This document shows, piece after piece, positions 46,918 to 59,290 of a stretch of DNA of 64,000 nt. A program made the position numbers and the translations under genes. The stretch is from the NCBI RefSeq assembly GCF_040115645.1, contig NC_089576.1, forward strand, positions 992,001 to 1,056,000, given 5' to 3'. The first letter of the stretch is position 1. Each line of letters starts with the position of its first letter. Below the pieces are notes generated by a model. It saw nothing but the letters and a program-made list of their open reading frames with translations. It did no database searches and was not told where the DNA came from. Source of the stretch: Euwallacea fornicatus (taxonomy: Eukaryota > Arthropoda > Insecta > Coleoptera > Curculionidae).

Positions 46918-49900
46918 CTAAGATCGCAGACATTACAATATATTTGAACGAGTGTGCGTGAATTTGAATTTGTAATTTCGGGAAAACGCAACAAAGTTCT
47001 ATTTCCCAGCAAAGAAACGGTGAACTGCGAAACTTCCCAACCACTTCAATACACGATTAAAATACTTAGCCACGAAAGCAAAATTTCAATTACAACTTTA
47101 CCTCATCCACTAAAGCTTTTGATTAAACATTGGATTAATGTAAAGTTAAACATGCAAACTTACCAAATATCATGGGCGCCTACACGGTAAATACAACAGA
47201 CGCACTTTCATAACGTTTAAAGCACTAAAATGGTATAATTAACTCAAAAACGGTTTGAATAAAGCTTTTTAAATAAATATCGCCTCTCTATAACCGCCAT
47301 TTGTCACTAATTCGTTTTCGTGTTAACTCGGCAAACTGTAAGTCAAATTAGTGGCTATTCGGGAGTTTTCGGTAATTTCTCCAGTTGCGAAGCTTGAGCG
47401 AAACAAAGGCGGTATGTTATGCAACCAAGCATATAGAGACAGACAATGCCGTAAATTATTAAATTGAGTTATCATTCCCAGAATGTATACAGTTTTTAAT
47501 ACTTTGTTAGGGGTTTGTTATTTATTGTACGTTCAAGAACTTTACTTAACACCAAGAATAAAGTAATAGTTCTATATTATATTTGTGTATTGCCCCTTTA
47601 ATTTTTTTATTATTCCTTTTGTCTGGGGAATTGTTTTATTTATAACACAGTTGTTCAAATGGTTTAGTATTAACCCGTGAGTTTCTGGAATTAAGCTCTT
47701 CAAAATTTTACTTCTTATTTTGTTTTCTCCGCTGCTGTGTTTTTGGCATAAACTAACATTTCATCGTATTCTATGTCTGTATTGTCAAAATCGTTGTGGT
47801 AACAGCTTTTCAAACTCCAGTTACCATCGTCACACTGAAATTTGTTAAAGTGCTGAAAGCTCCTTAAAAGTGTCCGACAAATGCGTCAGCTTGCTTTATC
47901 GTTGCCTCTATAACATGTTGCTTCATCTTTATGGAGAGTACCGATGATATTTCTCTTTTGACCACTTCTTCCTCCGTCCCGTCAATATTGATCTGTCGAT
48001 GTCTTTCTACTTCCACAGAGGTTGTTAAAGGTCCTTTTTAAACCCTTCTCTTGTGTGTGTCTCACTCTCAAATTAACATCTATTTTGGATTGGTATATAG
48101 GCCGAAAATTCAGTATGCAAAATAGCTTAGTAAATTATTCACATTGATGGATTTAGTTTTAATATTTACTATCATGATATTTTGACCTTTTCCAGATACT
48201 GGCCTCGAACACAGCAGCTAACTTCACATATTACAGAGAGACAATTTCTGCTTCGTTACGAGAGAAAGACCTGGGATCGTTTGCCGATCAGCTGAATAAC
48301 GTTGCCAGGCAATTGATTGATCCTGTTATAGGTAGAAAAATTGAGAATTTGGTAAGGTTTTTCTTCAAATTTCCAGCTCTTTTCTTGTTGTAGTGCTCAA
48401 ACTGCATTGTCCCCCTTCATCCATCATCCACAAACCTACACCATCCTTAATATTCTTTTTCTCGGGCGGTAGTTGAAACAGAGAACCATTAAAATCCTGA
48501 ACTAACTTAATAACAAACTTATTCATACTTTTTGCCCTGCGAGGCAGCTCCGCAGGATCTATTCCATTGTGCCTTCAGTTATAATGACAAATTGCCCGGG
48601 TCCTCAATTTTCCTTTTTGCCATATCTTGTTATCTGTAGTTAAACGTCCCTGCTTTCAGGCCTTTTCCGTGCGCAACGTGGCACAGGACACGATGCAAAG
48701 GCGAAACGACCTCAGAAGCAGGATTCTATACAAAATAACCATGCTAGAAGTATTGCTGCCACCGTTGAATAGGCGAGTCGATCAATCACTGTCCCATTTG
48801 AAAACCATACAGTTTTTCCTGGATCATCAGGGCTCCAACCTATCCGAGATGGTAATTAATGCATTGTTTTTAATTCAGTTGTTAGCAATAAAAGTAACAA
48901 AAGTTGATTATATCGCCCTAATTAGACGGCACATATTTATCTCTTCGTTTCGCTGCATATTGAAAGAACAATGGAAACTCATCAGGCTTCCATTGAGAAA
49001 ATATCTCACAAAAGGCGATTCGGGGAAGTTCAAATAAGACGCGACCACCGAAGCCAGGACCTAAATTGGTTAAATGGGTCTTGGCACAAAAGAAAATGAT
49101 TTACTAGCTGGACGGTTTGCTCTTTCTGATTGTCCAGAAAGAGGCAAATACCAGCGACGTTGATTGATCACGTCACTTTTATTAACTCGGAACGGTATTC
49201 AGAATGAGAAAATTGAAAGATTTCCGGCATTTTTTCGCTCGAGAAAAATCAGCTTTTTGTAATAACCCCTAGTAATGGCTTTATTAGGCCACATTTTGCG
49301 CTTGTTTGTAGGTGAGAAGAGAATTTATTGGGAGGATCGAAAACTACTTAGAAGAATTGCATGAGCACGCCTTGAAGAAGGTGACTAAGGAAATCGGAAA
49401 ATGTCGCCCCTTGTGGGATATTTTTCACGTCTTCAGGATTTACATGTGCAAATTGACGTTTGATCCTTTGGTAAGTATTTTTTGATAGTGTGAACTGATT
49501 GATAAAGGAGAACCATTTTACAGAATGCCATTGCCTTTGGAAGTTATTTCCTTATCCTAATATTTATTGCCACTAATCCAGTCGCAATCAAGCTCACTGG
49601 TTTCTATAGAGAAGCCAAGGGATCAGACATGTGCCATTCACTTACTTCTTTAAGACACCGGTACGTCTCTAAAATGTTCATTCCCTATCATACTAACTTT
49701 GCATTTGTCTCTCCAAGAAACTCTCGCCAAAGCTTACTAATTGAGGATGACAGAATATGGACCACTCCATGTAGTGCGTAAGTTATGGCATTAAGACCCA
49801 CATTATAGATCAATATATTATTAGTATTCATTATTCATAGATCTCCTGAGGGATCCAAAAATGTCCCCGTAGCATGGACGAGCCCCCTTTCACGGTAAAT

Positions 49901-50853
49901 ACTATTTAACCCATTAATCTGCGTTTATAATGTTATTAATTTTTTTAGAATTCCGCAAGTATCGGTTTCTTTATCACCACCAAGGTCGCGAAGGTACGAG
50001 AACAATCATTAAAAACAAGGTCGCTATTTCTTCTTTTCAATTTCATGCCTGAAGATCTGTAATATTACCATGTCATCCCGTACCCCCAATGGGCCCCATG
50101 TTATTATCTTGAACTGGTCTTAATGGTTGGAGTTTGAACCTTGCCCTAGATTGCGGATTCTGAATAAGCGTGCGATAATTAGCCTTCATTTGAGTTCTTT
50201 CATTCCTATGCTTTCATTTTTATAATCAAACAACATTCTCCCAATTTTCTTTTTAGCAAATTGTCTGCCTTCGCTTCTAGGATAACCGGTGCCAGGTGAG
50301 CTTATCCTCCCTAATTCCACGTGTTGTTAACAGGTAACAATAAGAAGCTTTCGTATCGTTTCCTTTCGTTGTCCGTAATAGGGCGAATCCCATAGAAATT
50401 GGCTCTGCAAGCTTCTAATGTTTGAATATTTATCTTGGGGAAATGCTTAAGCAATTGAATACATTCGAGGGAAGAAGTTTTTTCAATTTTTAGGAACAAT
50501 AACTCGCATCAAGTTTCATCCGCTTCAAAATCACGCGCTCCTCGAAGGTAATTAACAACTACAAGACTGAGCTTGTCTGTCGTGTATAATCTTAATTTGT
50601 CTCGTGGATAGCGAGCATTTAGTGTCAATTGAACCAATATACTGGAGATCAGGGTTGGTAAATTTAATGTTAAACCTATTGGGATACCTTGTAATCGAAC
50701 CTTTGTAGATCAACGCCTGGCAGTTGGATTTAGATGAACACTCGCATAATAATAATAAATTTATGTACAAAATTCTTCTATTTTATACCATTCTTTGTAT
50801 TATTTTTATTTATTAGGAATCAAAATGGAGACTCGCAAAACTTTACTGTGTAG
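41039..50853 (+). CDS. prominin-like five-transmembrane glycoprotein (first exon missing)
   Basis: About 20 exons join by phase: 41039-41271, 41983-42032, 42084-42292, 42349-42536, 42808-42903 (end uncertain), 43921-44123, 44367-44508, 44664-44834, 45830-45973, 46022-46380, 48196-48351, 48660-48851, 49312-49470, 49524-49660, 49718-49777, 49841-49894, 49949-49993, 50257-50295, 50494-50547, 50817-50853; about 910 residues. Prominin features: an N-terminal ectodomain; TM1 (LLVVWIIFWTILSV) and TM2 (LGCLLHLFLVLIL); a long helical loop; TM3; a Cys-rich turn (CGAPCGCKLTSKNAC); TM4 followed by GGHGNTLLCRPL; a second long loop; a late C.P motif (GKCRPLWDIF); TM5 (YFLILIFIATNP); and a cytoplasmic tail. 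Prominins mark membrane protrusions and bind cholesterol. No stops interrupt the exons. The signal-peptide exon was not found, and exon ends were set by splice sites alone. Confidence 0.85.
45974..46021 (+). other. 48-nt in-frame GC-AG intron in the prominin-like gene
   Basis: After CLLVCAIG the sequence AG|GCAAGC begins a stretch ending CTTTCTTTTAG|GA. Removing 45974-46021 joins ..CAI-G-TISLVIGGHG, giving an unbroken TM4 leading into the family-typical GG..N.L.CRP segment. The stretch is 48 nt with no stop, so retention would instead insert 16 residues (KQNSLFSIKYQHFLLG-like, partly polar) into TM4. The donor is GC rather than GT. Confidence 0.65.
46396..46726. mobile_element. possible short MITE in prominin-like intron
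   Basis: Begins TATACAGGGTCTCCTGAAG just 15 bp after an exon donor (46381) and ends with the complement of TATACAGGGTATACCG at 46726. Only the outer 10 or so bases match as inverted repeats, so the call is tentative. Confidence 0.45.
46883..46914. repeat. (CT)n microsatellite
   Basis: A 32-bp run of CT dinucleotides within the prominin-like intron. Confidence 0.95.
47590..47990 (-). mobile_element. LINE copy 3, old remnant in prominin-like intron
   Basis: Minus-strand translation across frames gives NTDIEYDEMLVYAKNTAAE, AFSTLTNFSVTMVT and INKTIPQ. These align by eye with copy 1's NGTEYDEALTHIKDTAPG, AFNPSDNSKFNQDN and SRNVPDN, in the same order. Many stops. No 3' tail was recognised. Confidence 0.6.
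49718..50853 (+). other. array of micro-exons encoding the prominin-like tail
   Basis: Exons 49718-49777 (60), 49841-49894 (54), 49949-49993 (45), 50257-50295 (39), 50494-50547 (54) and terminal 50817-50853 all begin and, except the last, end in phase 2. Each is a multiple of 3 nt. Modules read NSRQSLLIEDDRIWTTPCS, SPEGSKNVPVAWTSPLS, IPQVSVSLSPPRSR, SKLSAFASRITGA, NNNSHQVSSASKSRAPR and NQNGDSQNFTV plus stop, mostly joined by an Arg codon split over the junction. All donors are GT (GTAAGT, GTAAAT, GTACGA, GTGAGC, GTAATT). The tail is Ser/Arg/Pro-rich and would be cytoplasmic. Confidence 0.7.
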
Positions 50854-51034
50854 GCAGGCATGTTTTAATTGAAATATAGGCCATTATTATGCAACAAAGC
50901 CACAATTTCGGGGCAAACAAGTGATCTTTACAATAATGAATCAAAGTGCAGCCACGCCCTGTTATTCCGCTTAAACATTGGGTAATTGAGAACATTGATT
51001 GACATTAAGATGTGAGATATTAAGTTGCCCGATG

Positions 51035-51040
51035 AATAAA
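51035..51040 (+). promoter_or_regulatory. poly(A) signal, prominin-like gene
   Basis: AATAAA about 180 bp after the stop at 50853. It faces the odorant-receptor signal 120 bp away on the other strand. Confidence 0.5.
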
Positions 51041-51158
51041 AATTAGCTAAGCTACACAGGCATGAAGAAATTCATTCTCGAAAGGAATTTGCCATCGAAG
51101 ATAAAATCGAGGAATTAACTCTGCCAACTTCTGTAAGACGTTAATTCGAAAAGAAAGC

Positions 51159-51164
51159 TTTATT
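51159..51164 (-). promoter_or_regulatory. poly(A) signal, odorant receptor
   Basis: AATAAA on the minus strand (TTTATT as written) about 40 bp past the receptor stop at 51204. Confidence 0.6.
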
Positions 51165-51203
51165 TGTCACATCCATTCTAACTCTATTTTCCTCTAAATT
51201 GTT

Positions 51204-54200
51204 TCATGAAAGTTGCGTAACTGTACATTGCTTTGAAGGCCTAAAATCAATAAATTTCGGACTTGAGAGTATATAAGATTCTTGAAGAATTACCGCCACT
51301 GTGGCTGAAGCATCCATACGTATGAAAGGTCCAATGTCAATGGTCAAAGGTCTCTGTGCCCTCGTTATCATTATCAGCAGCATTTTTTTTATTGGCTCGC
51401 TTTGATCCATCCAGTTGCTCTCATAAATAGCGTGGCCTACATTCACACTCTAAAAATTCAAATTTTTGATCAATTTCAGCTCAAAATAACTCTGATCCTC
51501 ACCTGTTCCACAATCCCATTTGCACTCCATGCTGTAAAAAACATATTAATCATTACATTGGCGATAAATAGACAACAGTAGGGAATTTCGACAGCTTTTT
51601 CTACCTAAAAATCATTAAATAATCATTAAAAACCTCATGATAAATTAATGCGTTTTACTGATAAGAGTTGTAAAAGCCCCCCAGCTCCATTAATTGATTC
51701 CATAACGTAATCCAGCAACAATATACCTCGTATCGCTCTATTCAAAGTATCAACAAACCTGGGACAAATAATAGTTTATTATACACCAAGGTTGTGAAGT
51801 TCATTATTATGTAACGAAAGTCAAGTTCAAATGCTGAAGCGTGTATCGCTGAGACGTGATGTTCCCAGTTAGCGTACTGATTAACTTTTCGTTGAGGTAG
51901 CTGGTAGAAATGAAAATCAAAACTACAATCGACGTCTGCAAGATTCTAAGTAGGATAACTACGTGCGCAGTATTTGTGGCGCATTTCTTTTTCTACCTTT
52001 TGTGATTTCTTGAACCTATTATGAGGGATTGAAGTCATCCATATATTAACTAAGAAGTATATACATTGTAACTGGTTAGTTTTATAAGTAAATAACGAGC
52101 CATATTCGTTTCCTTATTAACCTGTTGTTTAAGTGTTTGTCGAAAAAAGGAAAGAAAACCCACTTTACAAGCATTCAACAGACCCGATAATGGTGTCTTT
52201 CATAGTTATTGATGGAATTTTTTTTTTTTTGTTTTTTATAAGCTGCTTATAAACCTATATTGAAATGAGAGGTAGATATAAGGCTTGGAAGTGATAATAC
52301 TTTCTGGCGCACACTTTGAGCTACTATATATGAGTTTCTATAATTAATTAAAAAGTGTCTAAAAAAAGTTAATTGAGAAGTATCTATAATTCTCTTATGT
52401 GAGATGAAGGTTAGCAAACCGTCCATGCACCCTTTGTAACATTATGTGGCCCCATGTGTTTTATATAAATAATATGAAATACCCGATACCCTGTAAAAGC
52501 TTTATATAATTTGTTTCTGATCTGGATGTTGCAAAGTTTGAATGACAATATTTCAAGATCTTCATGATTTAGGCATAAGATATGCTAAACGAAACGTCTT
52601 TAGTATTGACAAAAAGTCCATTATCCTACAAGGTACTACGTTTGAAATAAGAAAATCAGGAGTAGTCACACTGTATTTGGGTGTTCTGCATTATTGAATA
52701 TGCTGTTATTTTATAACTCTATCTTAACTCTTATAGTCTAATTCAATGGTAGATAATAAATAAAACTTATAGGAAGAAATACGTTAAAAACGAACATATA
52801 TTAACACATTTTTTTACATAAATTTGCAATCGTCATGCTCTAACAGTAAAGTGGGCTGGTAAGAAACAATTGAATTTCGCCGACATTAACGGGCCAGTAA
52901 GCAAATCTCTGCCCGTCACGTGAGTCGCAACAAAACAAAACACAAGAAACCTTAGAAAGAAGATAAAGGCGGCATGAAAAGTTTTTGTAAAAATGTTCTG
53001 GTGGTTTGTGTTGAAAAGGGAGTTTAAAATAAGTGAGTGAGTGCAAATGAATTCCTGTTAAACAAATTAAAGGTATGTGACAGTTTTTCCTCCATCGAAT
53101 TTGATTTGCTCATCAAAACTTATGCGTAAACAGCACCATGACATCTCATATTGCTTGCCGTCAAATATTATATAAAAACGTATCAGTTACAGTCATTATA
53201 AACAGAAAACAACTTTCAAACACGTTTTGTAATGCTGTTTTGCGTCTATTTTTGTGTTTTTTTACCAGAATTGAATACAATTAAGCCGGGCCCGGAGACA
53301 CAAACAACGTCCCCGCATTTCAATTTTAGTTTCATTCTTCTCCGCACTGTGGGGCTAAGGAGCGTTCACTCAATTTTTCCCGGAGAAAGAGGAGATTTCG
53401 CATATCACTTTCAAATCATACAGGTACTGATGGGAGAATTCGAACACGGAATTGATTCGCATTTTTAATAGCTCGAGTTATACCGTAGTATATAATTGGG
53501 CCAAAAACTAGTGCTTAGACTCGCCTCAAATCCATAGCGACGTAAAACTGTCGACTTTTGTCGAGATTCTCTATTCTTTCAATCTGAAGTTGTTGAATTT
53601 CATTCTCTCAAACATGAAAATCGGAAAATTTGAATATTCGCTATCATCAGAAACATTCATTCTTCTTACTATCATTGATGAATTCTTAGTTCTATAAAAA
53701 CGGACATAAACATCTTTAACTAAAAAATCTCATTGCTGATTATTTTATCCCTCAAAGGTGAAGATGGGAGTAGAGTGGTTGAGGTATACGCACTCATATA
53801 AAAGCGAACATATGAGGCAGAATATTATGCAATGTAACTCGTCATTAAAGTTTCATGCTCCGATTCCTCAAGAGGGAGACAGAACTTCTAATTACATAAC
53901 ATGTTCACAAGTTCAAGATCTATGTATGCTTTTGATCTATATATATGCTTTTTATGTATGTATGTATATGAATAGGCTACAATGTTTCTCGTCTAGTCAC
54001 TCCCTTCTTCAATATTAATATTTGCAATTTCTCATTTCAATTATTATTTTGACTGCTGTCCATACGATTCTATAAATCTATGTAAACGCACACACTGACA
54101 CAGAGGAACATTGTGCGTTGAAATAATCCGAAAATGTGTCTCAATAGTTATTACATCATCAGAAACGTTTGATTGTTTAAAATGAGTTTTAAAACAGCCA

Positions 54201-55155
54201 TATAACACATTTTCTGAGTTGTAAACTGGAAACTTAAATTTTACACCTTTCCAAGGCAAAGGTATTAGAAGGTTTCGTGTTTGTTGTGAATAAAATGAGT
54301 TTGAAAAGACTGTAATTGAAGGTACAAAAGTTACACAAGTGTGTATTTACATTAGATTGCACGTGTGCTAAGTTTAGAAAATGCATTACTGTTTTACGTC
54401 CTCTTTACTTACTCAATTAAAAATTGATGTTCAACAACGCATTTCTCTAAGGCCTTTTGATTAACTTTTCCCTTTGAGCAGTTAATACATCTCCTCAGTT
54501 CAATCTGCAATATCTTCAATTGCGATGTTGCAAAAACCATCAAGCTCTGCAGGGGAGCTGCTGAAGCAGAATTAAAGAAGAAACCGAAGCCTGCCATTAT
54601 TATATTGTAGGATGTGACAAAGAGGTCGTGTTTGACCTCATCGAACGGGAACCAAATTTCGTACATGAAATGCTCGTTCGGCAACAGCCCTACCCAGTAC
54701 TTCTTGTAGACGTTAACACATGTGAACCAAAGAATACCAGAGCCAACACAGAAGCATTGGCAAAAACTTGCGATTTTGAAGTACCTGATGTCCTTCAAGA
54801 AGGTTTCCATAATTTCCTTGTCCTGACTACTTAAGATGACTTTTTCCTTGATGGATATGACCACAAACATATAAGAAATTTTGTTTTTAATGTAAATTAG
54901 CACTTTGTATGTAATTTCAATGACGAGAATTACAAGAGTAATGTTGATGTAAAGGTCTTCCAAGACGTGATCTTGCAGCATTTGTCCTATTCGGAATATC
55001 ATTGATAGGATGTTTATGACAAAGACTAGTTGAACACCCACTGAGTATACTAAATACATGTTTTGAATGTTTAAGTTTGATGAAAGAGCTAGTTTCCATA
55101 TCCCTGCAATTATCATGAATATTTTTGATATTTTATAGATGCTTTCACCTGACAT
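51204..55155 (-). CDS. insect odorant receptor (7tm_6-type), four exons
   Basis: Exons 54413-55155 (ATG at 55155), 51659-51758, 51504-51604 region (51503-51604) and 51204-51449 join in frame (phases 2, 0, 0) into 396 residues, normal for the family. Exon 1 holds TM1-TM5-like hydrophobic helices (LVYSVGVQLVFVINIL; INITLVILVIEITYKVLIYI) and the conserved region ending VEHQFLIE. Exon 2 has LLLDYVMESINGAGGLLQL. Exon 3 has a helix ending FFTAWSANGIVEQ. Exon 4 has the family C-terminal pattern AIYESNWMD, MLLIMITRAQRPLTIDIG and a Ser/Tyr end. Insect odorant receptors are ligand-gated cation channels with Orco, with an inverted topology. No stops and good splice sites: likely functional. Intron 1 is 2.65 kb. 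A damaged tandem relative lies upstream. Confidence 0.9.
51759..54412. other. odorant-receptor intron 1
   Basis: Non-coding AT-rich sequence between exons 1 and 2. No transposon ends were recognised. Short frames at 53232-53468 and 53758-54018 have no domain. Confidence 0.55.
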
Positions 55156-55679
55156 TTTGTTCAGGAGTGGAGTCTAAACAAGAACTTCGTGAACTTTGAG
55201 GTATAAGTAAAGAACAGAAATTTTCGGTGTTTAAAAATTCATAATATTTTTGTCTATACTTTATTAAAAAGGACAACCTACTTATTAGGTTTAATAGGAA
55301 ATTGAGTTTTCTCGATGAAAATAAGAAAATTGCTTGTAATAGCGAATTACTTTTGTGGGTCAAAGTAATTAGTTTCTAATTTGCAATTTTTAATATCTGC
55401 ACTTATAACATTCAAGTTTCTCAAAAATTTAATTTTGGTTATTTGTCATTTTCATTTGACACTTTTGGCCTGTATCATAAACTATGTATACTTGTAGGCT
55501 CCCTTTGTTGTCTGCAATAAATGAAAATTTCTAAATAGTATTAATAACTGAAGTAGATAATTAAGAACCAGCAATGCTGCTTTTGTATTCATAGGCCTAA
55601 AGAGTCCAACACCAATAGACAACTGCCCCTGAGCTCTTAAAATCATTATTAACAAAAATTTCTTCGTTCAGGTTAATCC

Positions 55680-57100
55680 ATCCAATTGCTCTCGTATATC
55701 ACGTTTGCCACATTTTGGCTCTAAAAATTAATTTTTCTATACAAAAAAAAGGATAGTATATACACATACAATAATTTGAAACTTGTATGATGACTTCATT
55801 GGCACTCCAAGCTGCGGCGCTTATATTGATGATCAGCATGGATAAATACATTAAAGCGTAAGGCATGTCAATGGTGGGTTCGGCCTATTAGAGTTGAATA
55901 CAGTTTTCAATATTCTTGCTATTGTAACTCTTACACAGTAAAGTTGGAGCATGGCATTGGCGCCGTGTATTGATTCCAGGACGAATTCGATTAAAATTGT
56001 GTATTTTACGGTTTCATTTACGTCTTGAGGAAACTCAAATGGTAAAGAAATTACGACGACAAGAATTCACACATCCCCCCCCTCCCCCCTTCCAACCCCA
56101 CTTCCGCGAAAAATTTCAAATGTGTGAATCGAAAACTGACGAATTTATTTCCAATATGCAGAATTTAAAAAAATACTTCAACACCCTATAGAATGAAAAA
56201 TGTTGCTGAATCGCTCAATTTTTTTACCTCTACAACCACTACTCATTTGTACATATAAGCATTCGTTCTTAAGCTAATATTTATATCGTGATTATTTTTT
56301 GTCACGGTTTTGATTTGATTCGTGTAACTGCTGGGTTCCACTTTCCCTTTTTACCGAATGAAGAATATTTCCTAGGATCAGCCTCTGAATCGCTTCGAAA
56401 CATTCAAGCTCACCGAGTTTCCCATGATTATTAGATCGCTTTCTCGAATTCGACTGCAAAATTGTAAGTTGTGACGTAACAAAAACCATGCTAGTCTGCG
56501 GAGGAATCTGAGCGGCACAGTTGAACAAAAATCCATAGAAGACCAAAACTTGATTGTAAATTGTTACGAGTATATCCTATTTTTCCTTATTAAATTGAAA
56601 ACCATAATTCATACATAAAATGCTCATTTATCCCTGTTACGTATTTCATGTACAAGTTTAACATCGCCCCGTAAAAAATCCCAAATCCCCTGATGAAACA
56701 TTGGCAAAAGGTAACTAATTTATAATGTTTTACCTGACGCAAATATATCGAAACAATATTTTCATCTCAGCTATTAATTATCCATCGTTCCCTCTTTATA
56801 ATAACACCAAGCATTTGAGGAACTCCATTTTTGAGGTAGATCACAATTTTATAATTTATTTCCAGGATTAGAATGACCAATGTGATAAATTCGTACAGCT
56901 CCGATAAAAGGTAAATGCCACACATTTAAATTAATCTGATTACCAGGGATAGATTATAGGTTATGTAAATTACTTGAACTAAAACTGAATACATAGAGGA
57001 GATCTTCTATAAATAATTTTTTTACATGGGAATTTTCCAAAGTCCAGTGTAAAGCATGAAGAATTTGGCCCGTTTGCAGAGGCTAATTGTCAATGCCTGT
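55680..57100 (-). pseudogene. odorant receptor pseudogene, tandem to 51204-55155
   Basis: The minus strand shows the same exons in order but with stops and frameshifts. From about 57090: KFFMLYTGLWKIPM, MYSVLVQVIYITYN and TLVILILEINYKIVIYLKNG. At 56560-56400: YGFLFNCAAQIPPQTSMVFV, TSQLTILQ. At about 56000: FVLESIHGANAMLQL. At 55870-55770: PYALMYLSMLIINISAAAWS. At 55727-55680: NVANVIYESNWMD then a stop. Each matches the neighbour segment by segment. Several stops lie in the first exon, so it is dead. It is only about 500 bp upstream of the functional gene's start, consistent with tandem duplication. Confidence 0.85.
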
Positions 57101-57835
57101 ATAAATTTTTCTGGAAAAACTATTGCGTGTGTTCCAGGTTCTGAAAACAATTATAATCTATGCTGACTCTTTGAAGATTTTTTTTAAATGAGTAAATAAT
57201 AATTTCTTTAGATTTTAAGTTAGTCAATAATTTAAATTGATGTCTTTCTTGTATTAAAACAAAAAATCTTAAACAATAGAGGCACAAACATTTAGGCCTC
57301 TTTTTATTTTTGAACAGAACGACCGAAGAACATATCTTGAAAAATTTCTAAAGTCTCTTAATGCTAAGTTAGCCTTTTTTGTCAAGCAGGGTGTCGCAAA
57401 AAGTATTTGAGGAAGTATTGGTTCTCCTCTGAGCTCTGTTTAACTTAGAACAATATATTGGAGACATGGTGGCTGCAGCTTCAACCGTAGTGCAGGATAA
57501 TAACAACTAAAATAACTGATATTCTACCCATAGCAGATTTGGTAAAATCCATCATCAGCTATGTTCCAAAATTAATTCAATTTTGCTTGATACGTAATTA
57601 TATTATTATAATTCACTTGCGGCACTAGTACACTGTAAAATACCTACTACTTGGTGTGTAATTGTATTTTGATTGCGGATCTTCAAAAAAATTTCCAAAA
57701 ACATGCGTATTTGCCTTGGAAACTACTAATCTATTTTGCTCTATGCCTTGTATGTGCTACAAATTGAGAATAAGTGTAAGCCCCTTTAGCTGTCTGCAAG
57801 AAAATCACATAAATTACTTTACACTAAAAATTACA

Positions 57836-58570
57836 TACAGGGTGTTGCCTCGCCGGACCGGCCACAGGAAAACCCATGTAAATTTCAATTCCATCTAATA
57901 TGATCTTCCCTGTGTCGTTAAGGGCGAATTGTACTAGACTTTTGTGAAACTCCTTTTTGAGGTACTCGCACGTAAAATATAAAAAATGTTCTTTCCACTA
58001 TTTACGAGATATTTTGGAAAAAGCTTCTCTAAAATCTGCAAACTTATAATATTGCCTTTATATTTTCCCCAATTAAACCACCCCCAATCGACCCCCGATC
58101 ATCCACTGCGACACTATGTAAATTAACTTTGACAAAACGATTCAATCCTTATTAAAATTTCTTCAAAAATGTCCTATACACTAGTAGAGAAAGTATACAC
58201 TATTAAATGATATAACACTGAAAATAGTTGAGATTATTTTAACATTTATTTACTTAGCAATAAAATTAGGAATGTTTAGTTGTTGGTTGCTAATACTGTT
58301 AAATAATACATTAATTTATTGCTGGTGGTTTAACTCAGAAGAATATCAACGCAGCATTATACGTTCGCAGATTTTAGAAAAACTTTTTTGAAATATCTCG
58401 TAAGCGGTGTGAGGAACATTTTTCATCTTTTACATATGAATCCCTCATAAAAGGAGATTCAAAAAAGTCTAATACTGTTGTACCCTTAAACGAGTAGGGA
58501 AGATAATATTAAATTGTATTGAAATTTTTCATGGGTTTTCCTATGGTTTAGTTGGCGATTCAAAACGATG
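57836..58570. mobile_element. MITE with long imperfect inverted arms
   Basis: The left arm from 57836 (CAGGGTGTTGCCTCGCC, later AGGAAAACCCATG and TTTACGAGATATTTTGGAAA) pairs with an inverted right arm at about 58365-58570 (ATGGGTTTTCCTATGG; TTTTGAAATATCTCGTAAG). Arms are about 200 bp with perhaps a quarter of positions differing. There is no coding sequence between them. Confidence 0.7.
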
Positions 58571-58969
58571 GTGCCAAATTAATATGAGAAGTAGATTGCG
58601 TCATTTTATGTCGGAAATTCTGTATAAATATGGGTCAAAAATGTCTTAATACAAAATATACAGGACGTTTTATGATAATTTGGAAAAACATACTTCTATC
58701 ATTTTCTTCCAAAGGATTTTTACAATTCTCTTGAAAGTTGGTATACAAGATATGTTTGTTATGTGCAAAAATAATTAATGATTACATTATTTATAATTGC
58801 TACGGTAACCAAATAACAGGATTGGCCTAGAGATTGTTTCAGTCTGTTTTTTGCGCCTATGAAAAATGCATGTTTTATTAATTTTTTTTTTAAGTTTATT
58901 TCAAAATATGCAAAAAAGGTACTCTGCTCTAAAATTGCTGACTTTCACTGTACGCAAAATTTTTTTATA

Positions 58970-59290
58970 TGCATATTTGCAAGTTTTCTATAAGAAGCGC
59001 TGCGAAAGTTGTCATGTAAAAACTTAAATATCTCGGAAACGGATTACAGGATGCAGGGACATGGTGAGTCATTAGAATGAGCTTTATTTGCTCTATACTA
59101 GGACGTTTCAGAAAATTCATTTCATTCAATAAAAGTACCCTTAGAGGACACTTTATTATGAAGGGCGGAATTTTTACAAATTTCTCGCAAACATTAAATG
59201 GATGAAAAGCAAATATAAAAGATATGTGTTTGATATTTTAGTTGAGGAGAGCATAAAATTTTATGTACATACATCCTGAAAAACTCGATA
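58970..59290. repeat. inverted repeat arm paired with 62085-62400
   Basis: Contains AAACTTAAATATCTCGGAAA and GATATTTTAGTTGAGGAGAG, which match the complement of the sequence at 62085-62400 over about 320 bp, roughly three quarters identical by eye. The arm finishes CATAAAATTTTATGTACATAC-ATCCTG, a possible transposon terminus. Confidence 0.7.
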
